A DNA stretch of 64,000 nucleotides. Source: Bryopsis sp. KO-2023. Taxonomy: Eukaryota; Chlorophyta; Ulvophyceae; Bryopsidales; Bryopsidaceae. This document shows, in pieces, positions 34,857 through 46,155 of this stretch. Location of the stretch: assembly GCA_030272585.1 (NCBI GenBank), contig BSYQ01000008.1, positions 620,001-684,000 of the forward strand, in the 5' to 3' direction. Position numbers and translations under genes: made by a program. Below the pieces are notes generated by a model, which saw only the letters and a program-made list of their open reading frames with translations, ran no database searches and was not told the origin of the DNA. The stretch's first letter is position 1; the number at the start of each line of letters is the position of its first letter.

Positions 34857-37800
34857 TGGTTTCGGAGCCGAAGACGTTTCTGGGCGCAACGCGACCAGAA
34901 CGACAAAAAGAGTATACCTCTCACCTCTCTCGCTCGCTTGGCTCACCATTTTCTTTTCGACCACCTGCATACACACAGTGGATGGAGGCATTTTCGCAAC
35001 CGCTCAAGATAAAGAACTGGCAGCGTTGGAAAAGGAAAAAGTGAAGCTCAGAGCAAAAGTTATGTCCCTCTCAGAGCAACTCCGCGATGAGCGACGACTA
35101 CGCGAACACCCACCTTATTGGTACATTCGCGAACGTGGTGATCAACCACCACCCGACGAACCTCCACCCAAGCGGGCACCCAACTGGGACACCCCCCGCG
35201 CAAAGGACCCTCTCGTCAAAACGGCGGGGTGGTTCTCTTTTTTCCGACTACCTACAGGAAAAGGCAAACAAACAGAGACATGCGCAAAATGGGATACCTG
35301 TCTCACTCTCTTTACCAGCGCTTTTTTCCAGGCCACTGCTTCCCTGTCCACCGCCGTGAGGAGTTTCTTCAGTGATCCTTTCGACGTTTTTGGCGCCATG
35401 CCCAAACGAGCCCGCCATTGGTTCTCGTCCCGCCTGGATATGATGTCGCAGCTTTTTGGTGCGTTCCTGGCGTTCTTATTGGTGAACGTCCTCGCTTTCG
35501 TTTACCTCAAGCTCTCGAGTGTCATCAAGACGATCAAGGGGTCGCTTCGGACTTTGGGGAAGCTGCCGGTCGTCACACTGGCGACCACCACTGGCGAATG
35601 GATTTTGCGCTGGATGTGGTGCACCGTCGTTTCAACGCCCCCGACGACGGAATTCCAGGCACAGCTCAAAGGGCTTCAGGACACGGTGGCTGCGCTTCAG
35701 GCGGACAGGGATCAAACGTGTGGCTACTGTGGGTGGAAGGGCCACTCGGAAGCAAACTGTAGGAAGAAAAAGCAAAACCAGAAGATTACTAACACTGTAA
35801 AGACCAATTCGCAGTATGCAGCAGCTTCCACACCACCATCTCTTCTCCACACCCCCATCACTATTCACAAACAACCACTCAAATCCTGCCTGATCGATAC
35901 CGGATCTCAGGCGTCCCTGCTCCCTCTCTCCATCGCCAAACGGTATGGGATTCCGTACAGCTCCACCCTCCAAACGCCCCAGCGCATTGAAGGCTTCAAC
36001 GGCTCCTCTAGTGTCGTCAATGGGGAAGCTCTCCTGCCTACCGCTATCGGAGTATCGGATGACACGCAGCTCGTCACATGGCTCGTCACCAATGCGACGA
36101 CCACTCCAATTCTGGGCATCGACGGGATCAAGGCGCTCAACATCTCGGTGAATGCCAACCTTGGCGAAATCTGTCAAACCACCACAGGAGCCACAATCCA
36201 ATGTCATGTGGTAACATCTACTAACCCCACCATTGCACCTCAACAAGGCACTGTCCACCTTACCCAGCTCTGGCCTGTACACCAGGGAACTGGCCTCTCC
36301 AGTAAAAAAACCTGCATTCAGCTGCAAGCAGGAAAACCATATATCCTGGAGCCCCAAAAGTGGACTCGACTCTACTTACCATATAGAATGGACGTCGCCG
36401 GCCAGGCCACTATCACGCCTGCACTCCACCGCCCAGGCCTCGTCACCGGCGCATTGACGACTAAGGCGGGCCATTTCCGCGTCGACGTCTGGAACTCGAC
36501 GGATCGCGTCCACCAACTCACAGCCACCACCCCCCTCATCAATATCCACGGCGCACAGCACCATGTCGTCAACCGCCTGGACCGCCCCAAAGTCCACGCC
36601 GTCACCCTGCCACAAAAAACAAACCTCACAAGCCAGGACATTGCTAACGACATCATGGCACGTTTTCCAGACGTCGGCGACCTCAGCACACACCCTATCA
36701 ACGAAAAAATGAAAGCTCTCCAAATCAGACCGGACGAAATGGAGTGGACCAAACCAGGCGACGCAGGGTTACGCACGGAGTATTCTGTCGACAAGGTCGT
36801 CGACAGAAACGCAGTCACGAAACAACTGGAGCTCTACGTCGACCGTGGGTATCTTTCTCTATCACCTTCCTCTGAAGCAGCCTTTTTCAACCCATTACTG
36901 CCCATCGCCAAAGACGACGGAACCTATCGTTTCACTAACGACTTTCGACGACTCAATGGCTACTTCAAAAAACTGGGCATGGTTTTTTCCGACCCATGGC
37001 GCACTATCTGGAAAGTGAAGGCCGAGTGGAAGGTCTATGCCAAAATAGACCTCAAGGACGCTTTTTTTGGACTTGCCATCTCACCTGAGCTGTCGCCCCT
37101 ATTCTCCTTTACATGGCAGGGGCGGCGATACAAGTGGAACCGCCTCCCCCAAGGGTGGTGCTGGAGCCCAACCCTGTTCTCGGACAGGATCACCAGCATC
37201 CTCGGCCATTTGGACTGCGTAATCTACGCAGACGATATCTTGCTGGGCGCCCCCACTGCGGCCGAACTACACACGAAACTAAACGAACTATTTTCGGTTC
37301 TCCAGGACTACGGCTTAAAAGTGAACTACCAAAAAGTGACCTGGCTCGCAGATACAGTGGAGTTCCTCGGTTACCACCTCCACGACGGCCAGTGGTCCCA
37401 CAAGCCCTTTCTCACGGACAAACTCAATGAACTCGGCCCTGTCAACGACACCACTGACCTCGCCAGGATCATTGGTATTTTTTCTTACTGCAGGAAAACA
37501 ATACCCAAGCTCGAACATCACCTGGACACCCTGAGAAAACTCCTGGCCGCCTATTCAGCTGCCCCCGATGTCGCACAATGGCAACACGACGTCCAGCAAG
37601 CTCTCCACACTTTCATCTCCTACGCCGTAAACCACCAAACGGATCTAGCCCTACCAGGCCTCACAGCTCGCACCTTCACACTCGAAACAGACTGGTCAGG
37701 CGAACACGCAGGTTACATCCTCTTCGCCCACGACAACAAGGACCAAACCCACCTGATCGATTATGGCAGTACTCGGCTCACAGAACCGACGTCCTCGTTC

Positions 37801-39102
37801 CTTGGCGAATTGAAGGCCGTCAAATGGGCCCTCCAAAAAACGTCGGCGTATCGAGGAAACACACCGACCACCCTACGCACTGACAACCAAGCACTCGCCG
37901 AACAAATGCGAACAGGCGGGCTTGGAAAAAACGACAAAAGGGTGGGCCGCCTGTGGGCCTGGATACTCGGTAACGAAACCCACACCACCTTCGAATTTTT
38001 GCCGGGGTCCACTAACGTTGCTGCTGACCTCCTCAGTCGGCCGAACCAAACGGACAAAAAACAACCAACACCAGCCGTCAACACCACGACCACCCTAACA
38101 CCTCATCAGCAAGCTTGGAACACCCATCGCAAGGAGCACTGGGGTGTAGAGAAGACACACCTCCAAGCCAAACAGGACGGTCACACTATTCCCAAAAACG
38201 TCATTTCTGAAGTCGTCGCCACCTGCCCAACCTGCGCCATTTTTCGTCCCCTCACCCCACGTCGTCCCTGGGGCCAACTGCCCTACGGAGATTCCCCTGG
38301 CACTGTGCTGCATCTGGATGTTATCGGGCCCCTCACGCCCGCTACCACAGGCGAAAAGTTCATCACCTGCATCGTGGACAGCTGCACTCGACGCGGACAA
38401 GCCACGGCCTCCAGGACCGTGACGTCCGCCACAATCACGGCCGCATTGGACCGCTGGGCCGGAAACCACGGACACCCTGTGCTCCTCATCCTCGATGGGG
38501 CCGGCTACAACAGTTCGAACGACATGCGCACCTGGAGCAAAGACAACGGCGTGGAGCTCATTTACACTCCCCCACACAAACACAACTCCAATGGGTTGGT
38601 GGAACGTTTCCACCGCACCCTCGAGGACCGCATCAAAAAACTTTTGCACAACAGCACCCACGACTGGCCTCACCATATTGATGCTGCAGTCCGTGCCATC
38701 AACACCACGCCGCACAGCACCACCGGCGCCTCCCCCCAGCAGCTTTGGACCAGCTCTGCGGCCACACAATGGACTGCCCGGGAACGAGCAAACAAGCAAC
38801 GCGCTTACCGCAACAGCCTACGCAAAGTCGTCCCTAAGGAACTCCACGCAGGGGACCTCGTATGGCACTATGACGCCGTCCAAGCCGCCAAGCGAGAAGA
38901 CAAGCTACAGCCCCACTGGCGTGGCCCCCTCCGGCTCGTCGAACAACTCACGGGCTCCCTCTGGCGAACAGCTGAACTCACACCACGCACGGGCCCTGGC
39001 CGCCGCCCTCGAGGCATCTACCATCAAGATCACCTCCAGAAATGCCATGGACGTCAACCTTGGCATGCGGATGACGATTTCGACTGGCCTCCCCACATGT
39101 AA
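34714..39102 (+). CDS. LTR retrotransposon Gag-Pol polyprotein
   Basis: 1,462 codons without interruption. In order: a Gag-like N-terminus with two strongly hydrophobic segments (about 69-88 and 247-267); a CCHC-type zinc knuckle CGYCGWKGHSEANC (about 336); an aspartic protease LIDTGSQASLL (about 393); RT with FTNDFRRLN and YADDILLG (about 839); RNase H starting LETDWSG (about 990); and an integrase with CPTC (about 1171), catalytic D in LHLDVIGP, D in LDGAGY and E in GLVERF with 35 residues between the last two. The C-terminal HWRGPLRLVE segment is typical of gypsy integrases. The first ATG lies inside the 5' LTR; in-frame ATGs at 34839 and later are alternatives. Membrane segments in Gag are unusual. 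Confidence 0.92.
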   Translation: MDVKRRLTETGEGIYREGNSEQSNSVKDSNDPQLVSRKDWENMSATVHGFGAEDVSGRNATRTTKRVYLSPLSLAWLTIFFSTTCIHTVDGGIFATAQDKELAALEKEKVKLRAKVMSLSEQLRDERRLREHPPYWYIRERGDQPPPDEPPPKRAPNWDTPRAKDPLVKTAGWFSFFRLPTGKGKQTETCAKWDTCLTLFTSAFFQATASLSTAVRSFFSDPFDVFGAMPKRARHWFSSRLDMMSQLFGAFLAFLLVNVLAFVYLKLSSVIKTIKGSLRTLGKLPVVTLATTTGEWILRWMWCTVVSTPPTTEFQAQLKGLQDTVAALQADRDQTCGYCGWKGHSEANCRKKKQNQKITNTVKTNSQYAAASTPPSLLHTPITIHKQPLKSCLIDTGSQASLLPLSIAKRYGIPYSSTLQTPQRIEGFNGSSSVVNGEALLPTAIGVSDDTQLVTWLVTNATTTPILGIDGIKALNISVNANLGEICQTTTGATIQCHVVTSTNPTIAPQQGTVHLTQLWPVHQGTGLSSKKTCIQLQAGKPYILEPQKWTRLYLPYRMDVAGQATITPALHRPGLVTGALTTKAGHFRVDVWNSTDRVHQLTATTPLINIHGAQHHVVNRLDRPKVHAVTLPQKTNLTSQDIANDIMARFPDVGDLSTHPINEKMKALQIRPDEMEWTKPGDAGLRTEYSVDKVVDRNAVTKQLELYVDRGYLSLSPSSEAAFFNPLLPIAKDDGTYRFTNDFRRLNGYFKKLGMVFSDPWRTIWKVKAEWKVYAKIDLKDAFFGLAISPELSPLFSFTWQGRRYKWNRLPQGWCWSPTLFSDRITSILGHLDCVIYADDILLGAPTAAELHTKLNELFSVLQDYGLKVNYQKVTWLADTVEFLGYHLHDGQWSHKPFLTDKLNELGPVNDTTDLARIIGIFSYCRKTIPKLEHHLDTLRKLLAAYSAAPDVAQWQHDVQQALHTFISYAVNHQTDLALPGLTARTFTLETDWSGEHAGYILFAHDNKDQTHLIDYGSTRLTEPTSSFLGELKAVKWALQKTSAYRGNTPTTLRTDNQALAEQMRTGGLGKNDKRVGRLWAWILGNETHTTFEFLPGSTNVAADLLSRPNQTDKKQPTPAVNTTTTLTPHQQAWNTHRKEHWGVEKTHLQAKQDGHTIPKNVISEVVATCPTCAIFRPLTPRRPWGQLPYGDSPGTVLHLDVIGPLTPATTGEKFITCIVDSCTRRGQATASRTVTSATITAALDRWAGNHGHPVLLILDGAGYNSSNDMRTWSKDNGVELIYTPPHKHNSNGLVERFHRTLEDRIKKLLHNSTHDWPHHIDAAVRAINTTPHSTTGASPQQLWTSSAATQWTARERANKQRAYRNSLRKVVPKELHAGDLVWHYDAVQAAKREDKLQPHWRGPLRLVEQLTGSLWRTAELTPRTGPGRRPRGIYHQDHLQKCHGRQPWHADDDFDWPPHM
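34857..34873 (+). other. Primer binding site, probable
   Basis: TGGTTTCGGAGCC directly follows the 5' LTR. It resembles the TGGTATCAGAGCC primer site complementary to the 3' end of tRNA-Met used by many plant LTR elements. The long ORF reads straight through it. Confidence 0.55.
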
Positions 39103-39282
39103 GACATCCGGGCTCGGGATACACATTTTTTCTTTTTTTGATTTTTTTCGGGTTCTCAGAACGTCCCCTCCCAGTGTTGCACGCAACCCATTTTTTTGCA
39201 GCCTTTTCTTTTTTAGCGATGACCCGTCATCTCTTTTTCTTTCGGAGTCTCTCACAGTGGAAATCAGGCGAGGTTGGGCCCA

Positions 39283-39539
39283 TGTTCCACACGGTCTGTT
39301 TAGATGACTGATTATCGGGATTAGATTGTTGTGAGGAAGTTAGACGATCGGAAGGAGGGAAGGGTTAGATCGATGTGAGGAAGTTAGGTTACTGGAATGG
39401 ATGTGAAACGGCGCTTGACAGAAACTGGGGAAGGTATTTATCGGGAAGGAAACTCGGAACAATCTAACAGTGTAAAAGACTCAAACGATCCACAGCTCGT
39501 TTCACGCAAGGATTGGGAAAACATGAGTGCAACTGTACA
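39283..39539 (+). repeat. 3' LTR
   Basis: 257 bp, identical by eye to the 5' LTR. It is preceded by the weakly purine-rich AGGCGAGGTTGGG, a poor polypurine tract, and followed by AGAG. Confidence 0.93.
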
Positions 39540-39543
39540 AGAG

Positions 39544-40010
39544 TGTAAACCTGAAAAGTGTGGGGCGTTGTCAAGGATCATCATCGGCCAACTGTATATT
39601 ATATTGATTGTCAAAACTGTGACAGAATCAAAAAAAACTGTCAAAAGTGAATAAAGCATCATTGGAGCACCTCAACTCAACTCAACTCTTACTCTGCAAC
39701 TCAATTTTTAAAGCTCCTTTTTTTCGATTTTCTCCACTTACATGCAAATACATCACTAAAGAATCTCCATCTGTCCTCCATAAAACCACTGCTCCTATTC
39801 TCCACTGCAAAAAAAAAAATATGCAATACAATGAGAGAAACCTCTTTTTCGAATCCTCTCAGCTTTCCTTCTTTTTGGTCGATCATCTCTTCACAAAACA
39901 ATCCAAAACAAAAGCGCAAAAAGAACCTCGACATTTCTATACCTCCAAAAAAAGGCTTGACAAAAAAACCAAAAAAAAATCTTGCGCTCAACTGCTCAAC
40001 TGCTCTCTGT

Positions 40011-40058
<48 letters not shown>

Positions 40059-42448
40059 CTTAGATCATCTTCACTCGTAATATAGCAACCAACAGCATTT
40101 TTATTTTCCCAGTTTTGTTTAAAGCCAGATGTATTCCAGCTGTTTTCTATAAATGAAAGCTCCCTTCCCTGCTTGACCTCATGGGGGGTTCAAAAAAACC
40201 CCAAGGTCCACCCTATCGAAATAAAACACAAAGAAACCACCATATGCCACACTTTCCCCTTACCTGACTCAGGTATGTTTCGAAAACCTATGCTGGACAA
40301 TCACCACTCAACTCTGAAAATAATTCTTGTCAATACCCCAATACCCCAGCTTGTTCTGATCAACATGCCTCTCCGTTGGCTCCATAATCGACGGCTGGTA
40401 CAACGACATTGGAAGATTCTGCGGGGGGATTGCCTTGCGAAACACCTCCACTATTTCAATTGCAATGCTTGCGGGAGATCTGGGGGTCTCTGCAAACGAA
40501 TACATGGATCATCTCTACACAAATTCTAGCAACGAAGCACGCTCAAATGGGACTGTTGAGATTTTCACTCAAATCTGCACGATTTCTGAAATCCAAGGAG
40601 GATTTCAGGGATTTCAATCAGGTGGAATTCTTCCATGAAATGAAACCGCCAGCTGCGAGCGTTACGCCAGCGCTGGTCCTCTGCTGTTTCGCAAACGCAA
40701 GAAATTGATGCATGATCATCCATCAACTGGCTGGATCGCAACGGCACACCTGAGACATGCATGTGGCTGCTTGTCCCCTTTCCGTCAGTACTATCGGAGG
40801 AATTGAGGGACATTTTGGCGCCGCCGATCGACCGATTCCCAAACAAATGTTGCAACGGACGCCGCTCCTGCACTTGGAAATATGTGCACAACCAAACAAC
40901 TGGGATTCCCAGATCACCAAGTGGTTGCGATGAATGCCTTGTTTCGGATGGCTTGTGGTTGCAGCTTTATTGCCTCTGGTGTCGATTGGACCGACACGTC
41001 AAAGTTCTCAGACGGGAGGTCGAAGGGAGACAGGGTGCCGATGGATGACCCTGGAACAACAGTGGTCTCCTCATGCAACCCCCCGTCGCCACAACACCAG
41101 GTTGTGTGCACTTTTGTGTGGGAAGTTCGCAGCGGCGACACACATTCCCCAGAACTGTGTGGACAGACCTTCATAGGGTGTCTGTCCTGTCTTGCAGACA
41201 GGAGGGACCCTCTGCAAGGCATGCATTCCTGTCTGTCCAGAAAATCAGCCGCACAACGTGTGTCTCGGCTTATTCGTTCGTTTGAGCGCCTTGTTCTGGT
41301 GGTGGTGTATTCACAAATTTGTGAACTCACAACACCTTTATAAAGGTGTTGTGAGTTTTCAAAGAATTCTTGTAATTTCTTGTTTATTTTTGTTATCCGG
41401 CTCTGTGTGAGGGCATCACTGTTTCGTTTCCAGTACTTTCTGGAACTCACATTTCGGTTTTTGAAACTCAAAGGATCTTATCTAAAACCGCAATCACCTG
41501 TCCAATCATTCATCCCAACCCACTCCCAATTTCCAACAAACAAACAAACACAAAAAAAATATTACATTCCAATTTCCAAACCTAAACAAACCAAAACCAA
41601 CATATTACACCAATTTCTAAGCCGATCTCACCCCCTGACATTCCACCTTCCCGTTTGTGCATCAATTACAGTTGGTTATTTCAACCTGTCAGATCCAATC
41701 AATATACTTCCATTCATCCACAGATGGATTCCATGCTTGCTTTTAACAATCAGCTATTCCAGTTTGTCAGACCAATCCAATGTCCCTTCACTTCTTTAAG
41801 GATGGTCTCATAAGGTTACCTTCTTCTGACTCAACTTCTCCACTGCAGCTTTGCAGTTCCTTTTTTCTCCATTTTGCTGGCACTGGCTGCTGCCTCCCTT
41901 TCTGCCTCCTTCTCCTGATCTCCACTCCTACACTCCACTCAAGTTACTGGCCACTCACTCGAATAAGACACTCTTTCCTTAACTTAGTAAACTTCACTCC
42001 AGTTCTCTCCATGACAGAAGAGATTTGGTGCCCAGACCTTTGGAGTGTTTGTGGTTTTAAAAGAAGAAGGATAAGAATGGACTTCGAGAAGGACAATTGA
42101 GTAGTGGAGATGAAAGGGAGAAGGAAACAGGATGGCTAAAGAAAGACATCCAGCCAGAAAAAACACAGTCGATTGCAGACATGCAATTGTTTGTTTGAAA
42201 CCAAACACCATGGTTACAATCCAGGAAAAGAAATCAATCGGAATCCAGAACACCCCCAATTTCCATCCTCAACATCGAATCGAAAATTCCGTCACAGACA
42301 GCAGCCTGTCCCATTTGCATGCACCATTTCTCTACTTTCTGGATTTGGATCCGGATTTGTGCCCTGCAAGGAAAATGGCACATTCAGAAAAAACAACTTC
42401 GCAACACAGGAAGCATGGAAATAAATTTCTATCCCGAAAAAACGACGC
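39544..42448. other. Unassigned DNA between two retrotransposons
   Basis: It contains a CT/GT microsatellite (about 40,014-40,060) and a perfect 34-bp palindrome at 41,324-41,357. Some plus-strand stretches at 40,435-41,300 look protein-like but match no family I know and cannot be joined into a gene. The right 400 bases probably include the 3' end of the DIRS element. Confidence 0.4.
41311..41357. repeat. Two overlapping perfect palindromes
   Basis: TCACAAATTTGTGA (41311-41324) overlaps by one base a 34-bp palindrome with 17-nt arms AACTCACAACACCTTTA (41324-41357). Neither has a spacer. A cruciform or recombinase site is possible; nothing nearby explains it. Confidence 0.85.
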
Positions 42449-45400
42449 CTAGGTCGCCCTATCCCGCGTTAAGTCGTCGAACACGAAACGTTGGGCGAGT
42501 GTTCGAAGTTCTCGCCAGGCGTCGGCCTCGGTGTCGAGAACATATCGGAAGACGGCATCCGACCGCCATCTCCCCTGTGTTTTGATTTGTCTCACAGGGG
42601 CGCCTGCTTGACTCATAAGAGTGGCGCCCCCTTTGCGTAGGCTATGAGTGCCGTAAAGGTGGCGGGGTACTTCCGGCATAGCCGATGCGATGTACCCAGA
42701 AACACGGTCAGCAAAACCGCGAGGCGAGAGGTGTCTCGCCGCATTTCTCGCCAGCGGAAACACAAAAACACTGCGTAACTGCAGCAGATACGCTCGCCCC
42801 CGCCGATCAGGACAAACTGCCGCTAAACTTTCCGGCAGTCGAGGCAAACGTACCCATGTCCCCTGCCGATGGGTATCTGTTTTGGACTGCGGTAGAAATA
42901 ATTCAAGGCCGTCTGGACTTGCCAATTTTAAGTGTTCCGCGCGAACACAAACGAGCTCAGAAACTCGCAACAGGCCGAAAAAAGCTAAGCAAAAAGCAAA
43001 GGCGTCACGAGCGCCAATCGTCGATGAAACTGCATCAGCCGCCTTGACCAGCTTGCAGAGCTGGTCCAAGGAAAAAGGCTGCTTCGCTTGCTGCGTGCCT
43101 GTCCCCAGTTTTTTCTTTGCTGCTTCCAAACACTGCTGAACGCCAGTCCACGTCCCAAGATCCTCCCCTTGCTGAAGCCACACTGTTTTGGCAAGGGCGG
43201 CCATTCCTGTCGCGATCGTATTGAACGCCAACCCCATCACGACTTGAACCGAAATCCAAGTTGCAACAGAATGCTCCGAAGCAGGAAATGGCGCCAACTG
43301 TGCCAAGTTGCAGACCTGCGAATATTGTCTGACCCTGGAAGCGTATGTCTGCTGCGTACTTGCTTCCAGATGCGCTTTGGCTAACGCGCGCCAATCCAAC
43401 GCCTGTTCTCGTAGAACAGGATTTTGAAAAATGGCGGTAAGAGACCGTTTGGGGCTCCCTGGCACCGTCGGAGCGGGACGTAACGTCTTCGTCGAACAAT
43501 GAATCGGGCTGGGAAAAACGACTGATACCACCGCGCAGTGCATAGCGTGACCTGAACTCGTTCGGGGTGTCCCCGTCCCAACATCATTCCGCATCGTGCC
43601 TGGTAAAAATGTGTCTGCTTGCTGTGGCAAGCTGAAAGTATCACGGATATACGGCTTTAGAGTGGCAAACCAGGGAGCTGCGGGCCACCAAGGAATGACC
43701 AAAACGCCACTTCCGCCATGCGACAGTAAGTGGCGGACGACGTCGCCCAACATCGAGAAGGGGGGGTTTCCGTAAAACTTTCCCTGGGTCCACGCGAAAG
43801 ACAAGGCATCGACGGCAAAAGCGCCGACGTCATGACTCTCTGAACAAAAAGGCAAAGGTTCGTCCGTTTCTGGATTCCGTTGCCGATTAAGGTTCGACGC
43901 AAATAAATCGATCGTGAACGGTCCCCATAATAACCACACGTAGTTGAACCACAGCGGGTTCAACTTGTAGTCCTCTGGGTGAAAAACCCGTGACTCTTCA
44001 TCAGCACCGGAATCGATAATCGCCGCAGACCCAACGAACCCAATAGTCAAGGAAAAATCTCCAAGCAACTCGAGGGTAGCTAAGGCGAGCACAAGCAGGT
44101 TGATTCCGTCGTTAAGGGAAGGAGAACCAGCGTTTTTCCAAAACCCACGAACACCTGTAGAATCGGTGCGAACTAAAATGCGTTTCCCGACAACATGAGG
44201 CCAAAAAGCCACAAGCGCCGCGAACACACCTTTCAGCTCCGTCCAAACGGAATCGGTCGCCGTAAGAGACGGCCAACGTCCCTGGCCGCGCAGTGGCGTC
44301 ACGTTGTGGGATGCTGTAAAAAGTCTAGCTCCCCATCCAAGTCCGGACGCGTCGGTGTAGAGAACTACACGGGGAGCCGAAGGCTCAACAGACATGCCGT
44401 TCAGCTTATCGAGATTAGCCTGGAGCAACCTTAAGTCGTCACGCACCTCCGGTGAGGGGTGTAACAAGAAGGTGTTATTACGGACCCCCTTCGACGATAT
44501 TGGCAATTTACTCAAGAGCTGAAACATCGACCTGGAAAAAAATCGAGCCAAAGGAATCGCGGGAAGGGTGGCGACTACGTAGCCGACCACACGCTCCGCC
44601 TGCTGTCCGGAAAAATGTTGCATCCGCAGCAAGTTTCCGACTGCGTTTTCAATTTTCTCGAGCTTTTCCTGGCTAACAGAAACTCGCGCCATTGGTTCCG
44701 ACTCCACGATAAAGCCAAGGAACTTAACCCTTTTCGTGGGAACCAGGTTAGACTTATCCATGTTTAGCCGCAAACCGAGCGCAAACAGATCGGCGAAAAC
44801 AAGCTTTTGCGTTGCAATGACGTCTTCGAGAGATGTGTTAAAAAACAGGGCGTCATCGAAATACAAAACAACCCTGATTCCGAGGCTCCGCCATTTTCTG
44901 ACGAGCGGCCGCAAAAGTTTTGTGTAAGCGAAAGGCGCGTTCGACAATCCGAAGGGCACGCACTTGAATCGATAAACTCGTCGGTCGAGTTCGAAACAGC
45001 AGACGCGCTGCAAGTCCGGGTGAAGGGGTAATTGAAAATAGCCTTTCTTAAAATCAAAGCCCCAAAGGAAATCCCCCGCGCGGAGCATTTCCTTTACGAC
45101 TTTGATGCCTTCAAGGCGAAAGCTGGGAGCTTGAAGACAGTCATTCACTGCTCGGGCGTCGAAGCAGAATCGAAATAAGTCAGGAGGCGGTTTCGGCGCT
45201 GTCTGGAGCGGCGATAAGAAAGCAACCTCGTGTGGTTGGTCTTTGAGATGGGTAACGTCTTCGACGGCGCCCCACTCTAACATTCGTTTGACTTCTGTTC
45301 TTAGAAATTTCCATTCGGGATCGCTAAGGCGATACTGTTTTAGTTGTTTCTTTGCGATCAGAGTATTCAGACCGTGCAGTTCTGCACGAAAACCATGTTT

Positions 45401-45549
45401 GACCCAACTAGGTACAGGCGAACCTGGAGAACACAAGGTTTTCCATTGTTCGGAAAACCGGCTAATGTCGCCGGTTTTGAATGGCCCGGAACGCAAAGGT
45501 AACTGATAATTAGTAGCCCACGTTTTAGCATCCGCGTATTCGACTGACG
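42449..45549 (-). CDS. DIRS polyprotein, RT-RNase H-methyltransferase-like-tyrosine recombinase part
   Basis: About 1,033 codons. RT motifs are FDFKKGYFQLPL, CVPFGLSNAPF and VLYFDDALFF (near 44,860). RNase H begins VVLYTDASGLGWG (near 44,360). An ESRVFHPEDYKLNP segment typical of DIRS elements is followed by a methyltransferase-like block with FTIDLFASN and NPPFS (near 43,765). The C-terminal tyrosine recombinase has the first Arg in GLLRVSELV, HSLRKGG (H-x-x-R, near 42,630), GRWRSD and the nucleophile Tyr in FRYVLD. No internal stops occur. The upstream part of the ORF is displaced 6 kb away by the hAT element, so this copy cannot make the whole protein unless the hAT excises precisely. The open frame continues upstream into hAT DNA to 45733 but that extension is not native. 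Confidence 0.88.
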
Positions 45550-45557
45550 GTCGCAAC
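45550..45557 (+). repeat. Left 8-bp target site duplication of the hAT element
   Basis: GTCGCAAC, repeated at 51622-51629. Eight bases is the length expected for hAT insertion. Confidence 0.88.
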
Positions 45558-45569
45558 CATACTATGGAC

Positions 45570-46025
45570 GTGATCGGAAATGATCGGCCGTCCATTTTCG
45601 ATGTCAGGACAGGTCGTTTCATCGATCTGACCTGATACGATCTCGTTCCACATGATTCTGAAAATGATCGGTCTTTTTTTTTTTTTTTTTTACCGATCAT
45701 GATCGATGATCGTGATCGTGATCGGCCGATCAAAACCTGATCGATGATCGTGGTCGGCCGATCAAAGCTTGATCGTGATCGTGATCGGTTCGCCGATCAC
45801 CGATCTGATCGGTTGCTCCGATCACGATCCCGATCACGATCAAGCGTTGCGACATGCAAACGCCTAATCGGCCGATCAAGATCGGTAAAACGCCGATTAA
45901 TCGGCCGTTGATCCGATCAGCTCCGATCATGGTCGGTTGATCGGGATTTGGTTTCAAATTCCGATTATGATCGGTCCAAGAAATCAAAAACCGACTTTTG
46001 CACCGATCATCACTTCCGATCAAAT
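45570..46025. repeat. Left subterminal GATCGGCCGATC array
   Basis: Dense overlapping words GATCGG, CCGATC, GATCGTGATCG and GATCGGCCGATC in both orientations, interrupted by a T-run near 45,668. The same word family fills 51,264-51,612 at the other end. These are likely transposase-binding sites; the two ends can also pair with each other. Confidence 0.85.
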
Positions 46026-46155
46026 CCAAAGTTAGTCAGTTCTGCCGTACTGTCCCGAATATATCGACTTCGCTCCCTGTTCGACTTCACCGCACCGTGC
46101 GCCTTTGTATCGTGGTATCTTGTTGTTGTCTCGCCTGCAGTGCTGATCGATTGCG

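Larger units (their letters stand above)
34600..39539 (+). mobile_element. Full-length, young LTR retrotransposon (Ty3/gypsy-like order)
   Basis: Two 257-bp LTRs (34600-34856 and 39283-39539) start TG and end CA and look identical by eye. AGAG flanks both sides (34596-34599 and 39540-39543) as a 4-bp target duplication. The single ORF between them reads Gag/zinc knuckle, protease, RT, RNase H and integrase, the order of Ty3/gypsy elements. Identical LTRs and an unbroken ORF imply very recent insertion and possible activity. Confidence 0.93.

Noticed and set aside
41984-42448. Short open frames between the palindrome region and the DIRS ORF
   Set aside because: No family resemblance, no splice logic, and the region is probably the 3' end of the DIRS element.
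45733-46029. Minus-strand frame reading repeated Asp-Arg-Ile-Gly
   Set aside because: It is a translation of the GATCGG subterminal array of the hAT element.
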